Shown piece by piece: positions 6,035-6,270 of a stretch of DNA of 6,270 nucleotides. Within the stretch, counting starts at the first letter, position 1; every line of letters starts with the position of its first letter. The stretch lies in contig JASHQT010000044.1 in assembly GCA_030039005.1 (NCBI GenBank), forward strand, positions 1-6,270. The letters are read 5' to 3'. The notes beneath the pieces were generated by a model that made no database searches, was not told where the DNA came from, and was given only the letters and a program-made list of their open reading frames with translations. The DNA is from Bryobacteraceae bacterium (GTDB lineage: Bacteria > Acidobacteriota > Terriglobia > Bryobacterales > Bryobacteraceae). A program made the translations under genes and the position numbers.

Positions 6035-6234
6035 GGCCGTATCTGAGTTCTAGATTGCTGCTCCAAGGTTGCCAGCTTGGATTGGATGGACAAGACTTGC
6101 TTCTCTAGCCGTTCGATCCTTTGCTGATCGGTGAGCGTTGAAGCTCCAGGGAGTTTATCTGTGAAGTAGTTTTGGGCGAGTACGGCGATTGCTGTAGCCA
6201 CCAGCAGGATCGCAATAGTGAGTTTCTGTTTCAT
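6016..6234 (-). CDS. Small membrane-anchored or secreted coiled-coil protein, hypothetical
   Basis: The 72-residue protein starts at ATG 6234, with GGAGGA (6244-6249) 9 nt upstream. Residues 2-20 (KQKLTIAILLVATAIAVLA) form a signal peptide or membrane anchor: two lysines, then a hydrophobic core and a possible cleavage after LA at 20. Residues 36-60 are a charged helix with hydrophobic residues at I40, L43, V47, I50, L54 and L57, which is an exact 3-4-3-4-3 heptad pattern and so a likely coiled coil. I do not recognise a family. Codon third positions are less GC-rich than in the BVMO and propeller genes. The final residues (GNSK) may be a frameshift product: an in-phase protein-like frame continues directly downstream (5807-6034), so the intact ancestor may have been about twice as long. 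Topology suggests an inner-membrane or periplasmic protein; function unknown. Confidence 0.6.
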   Translation of the reverse strand: MKQKLTIAILLVATAIAVLAQNYFTDKLPGASTLTDQQRIERLEKQVLSIQSKLATLEQQSRTQIRPLGNSK

Positions 6235-6269
6235 GGACGGGTTTCCTCCATGAGTTCAGGATACTCCGG
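6231..6269 (-). CDS. Possible last codons of an upstream minus-strand gene
   Basis: A frame open to the right edge reads PEYPELMEETRP and stops at TGA 6231-6233. It overlaps the ATG of the small coiled-coil gene as ATGA, a common arrangement in operons. Only 12 codons are visible, so it could be chance; a 6-codon leader from its internal ATG is the other reading. Confidence 0.25.
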   Translation of the reverse strand, partial: PEYPELMEETRP

Positions 6270-6270
6270 T

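Noticed and set aside
1..6270. CRISPR array, tRNA or rRNA gene, insertion sequence ends
   Set aside because: No regularly spaced direct repeats, no recognisable RNA gene sequences and no transposase or flanking terminal repeats were seen.

Overview
The window looks like GC-rich chromosomal DNA from an acidobacterium, most likely of the Solibacter/Bryobacter group. The main reason is the large secreted protein at 491-2761 (minus). It joins SBBP-type beta-propeller repeats to the C-terminal domain known as TIGR03437, a pairing I associate with the large secreted paralogous families of Solibacterales. This placement is inference from family knowledge, not from a database search.

Layout, left to right. 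(1) 1-431 minus: N-terminal part of a cupin protein of the oxalate decarboxylase type, with a twin-arginine-like leader, running off the left edge. (2) 491-2761 minus: the secreted propeller protein, 59 bp upstream of the cupin gene on the same strand. (3) 2762-2845: a short divergent intergenic region. (4) 2846-3498 plus: a broken NmrA-like NAD(P)-binding gene. It keeps a strong ribosome binding site and the start of its Rossmann fold, but has lost a block of roughly 85-90 codons and carries a pair of compensating frameshifts. (5) 3499-3544: a nested, exactly co-centred inverted repeat. (6) 3559-5268 plus: an intact Baeyer-Villiger flavin monooxygenase close to phenylacetone monooxygenase. 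(7) 5225-5500 plus: a ParD-like antitoxin whose start lies inside the 3' end of the monooxygenase gene. (8) 5497-5806 plus: the partner ParE/RelE-type toxin, destroyed by two single-base frameshifts. (9) 5807-6034 minus: a protein-like reading frame without a good start, apparently the out-of-frame continuation of (10). (10) 6016-6234 minus: a 72-residue membrane-anchored or secreted coiled-coil protein. (11) The right edge may hold the last codons of another minus-strand gene.

How the genes relate. The two left genes point to secreted proteins, one probably metal-dependent. The middle is a redox pair, an NmrA-like protein plus a BVMO, of which only the BVMO seems functional. The right third is accessory DNA: a toxin-antitoxin pair with a dead toxin, set against the tail of the BVMO gene, followed by another damaged small gene. 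The two long genes together give about 4 kb with no frameshift, while five apparent one-base indels fall within about 1.3 kb of the three damaged genes. Real decay is therefore more likely than uniform sequencing error, although every indel can be placed in a short homopolymer and should be checked against reads.

I did not find convincing evidence of a new multi-gene system. The best leads are the nested palindrome before the BVMO gene, the antitoxin with a broken toxin overlapping the BVMO tail, and the hidden frame at 5807-6034.
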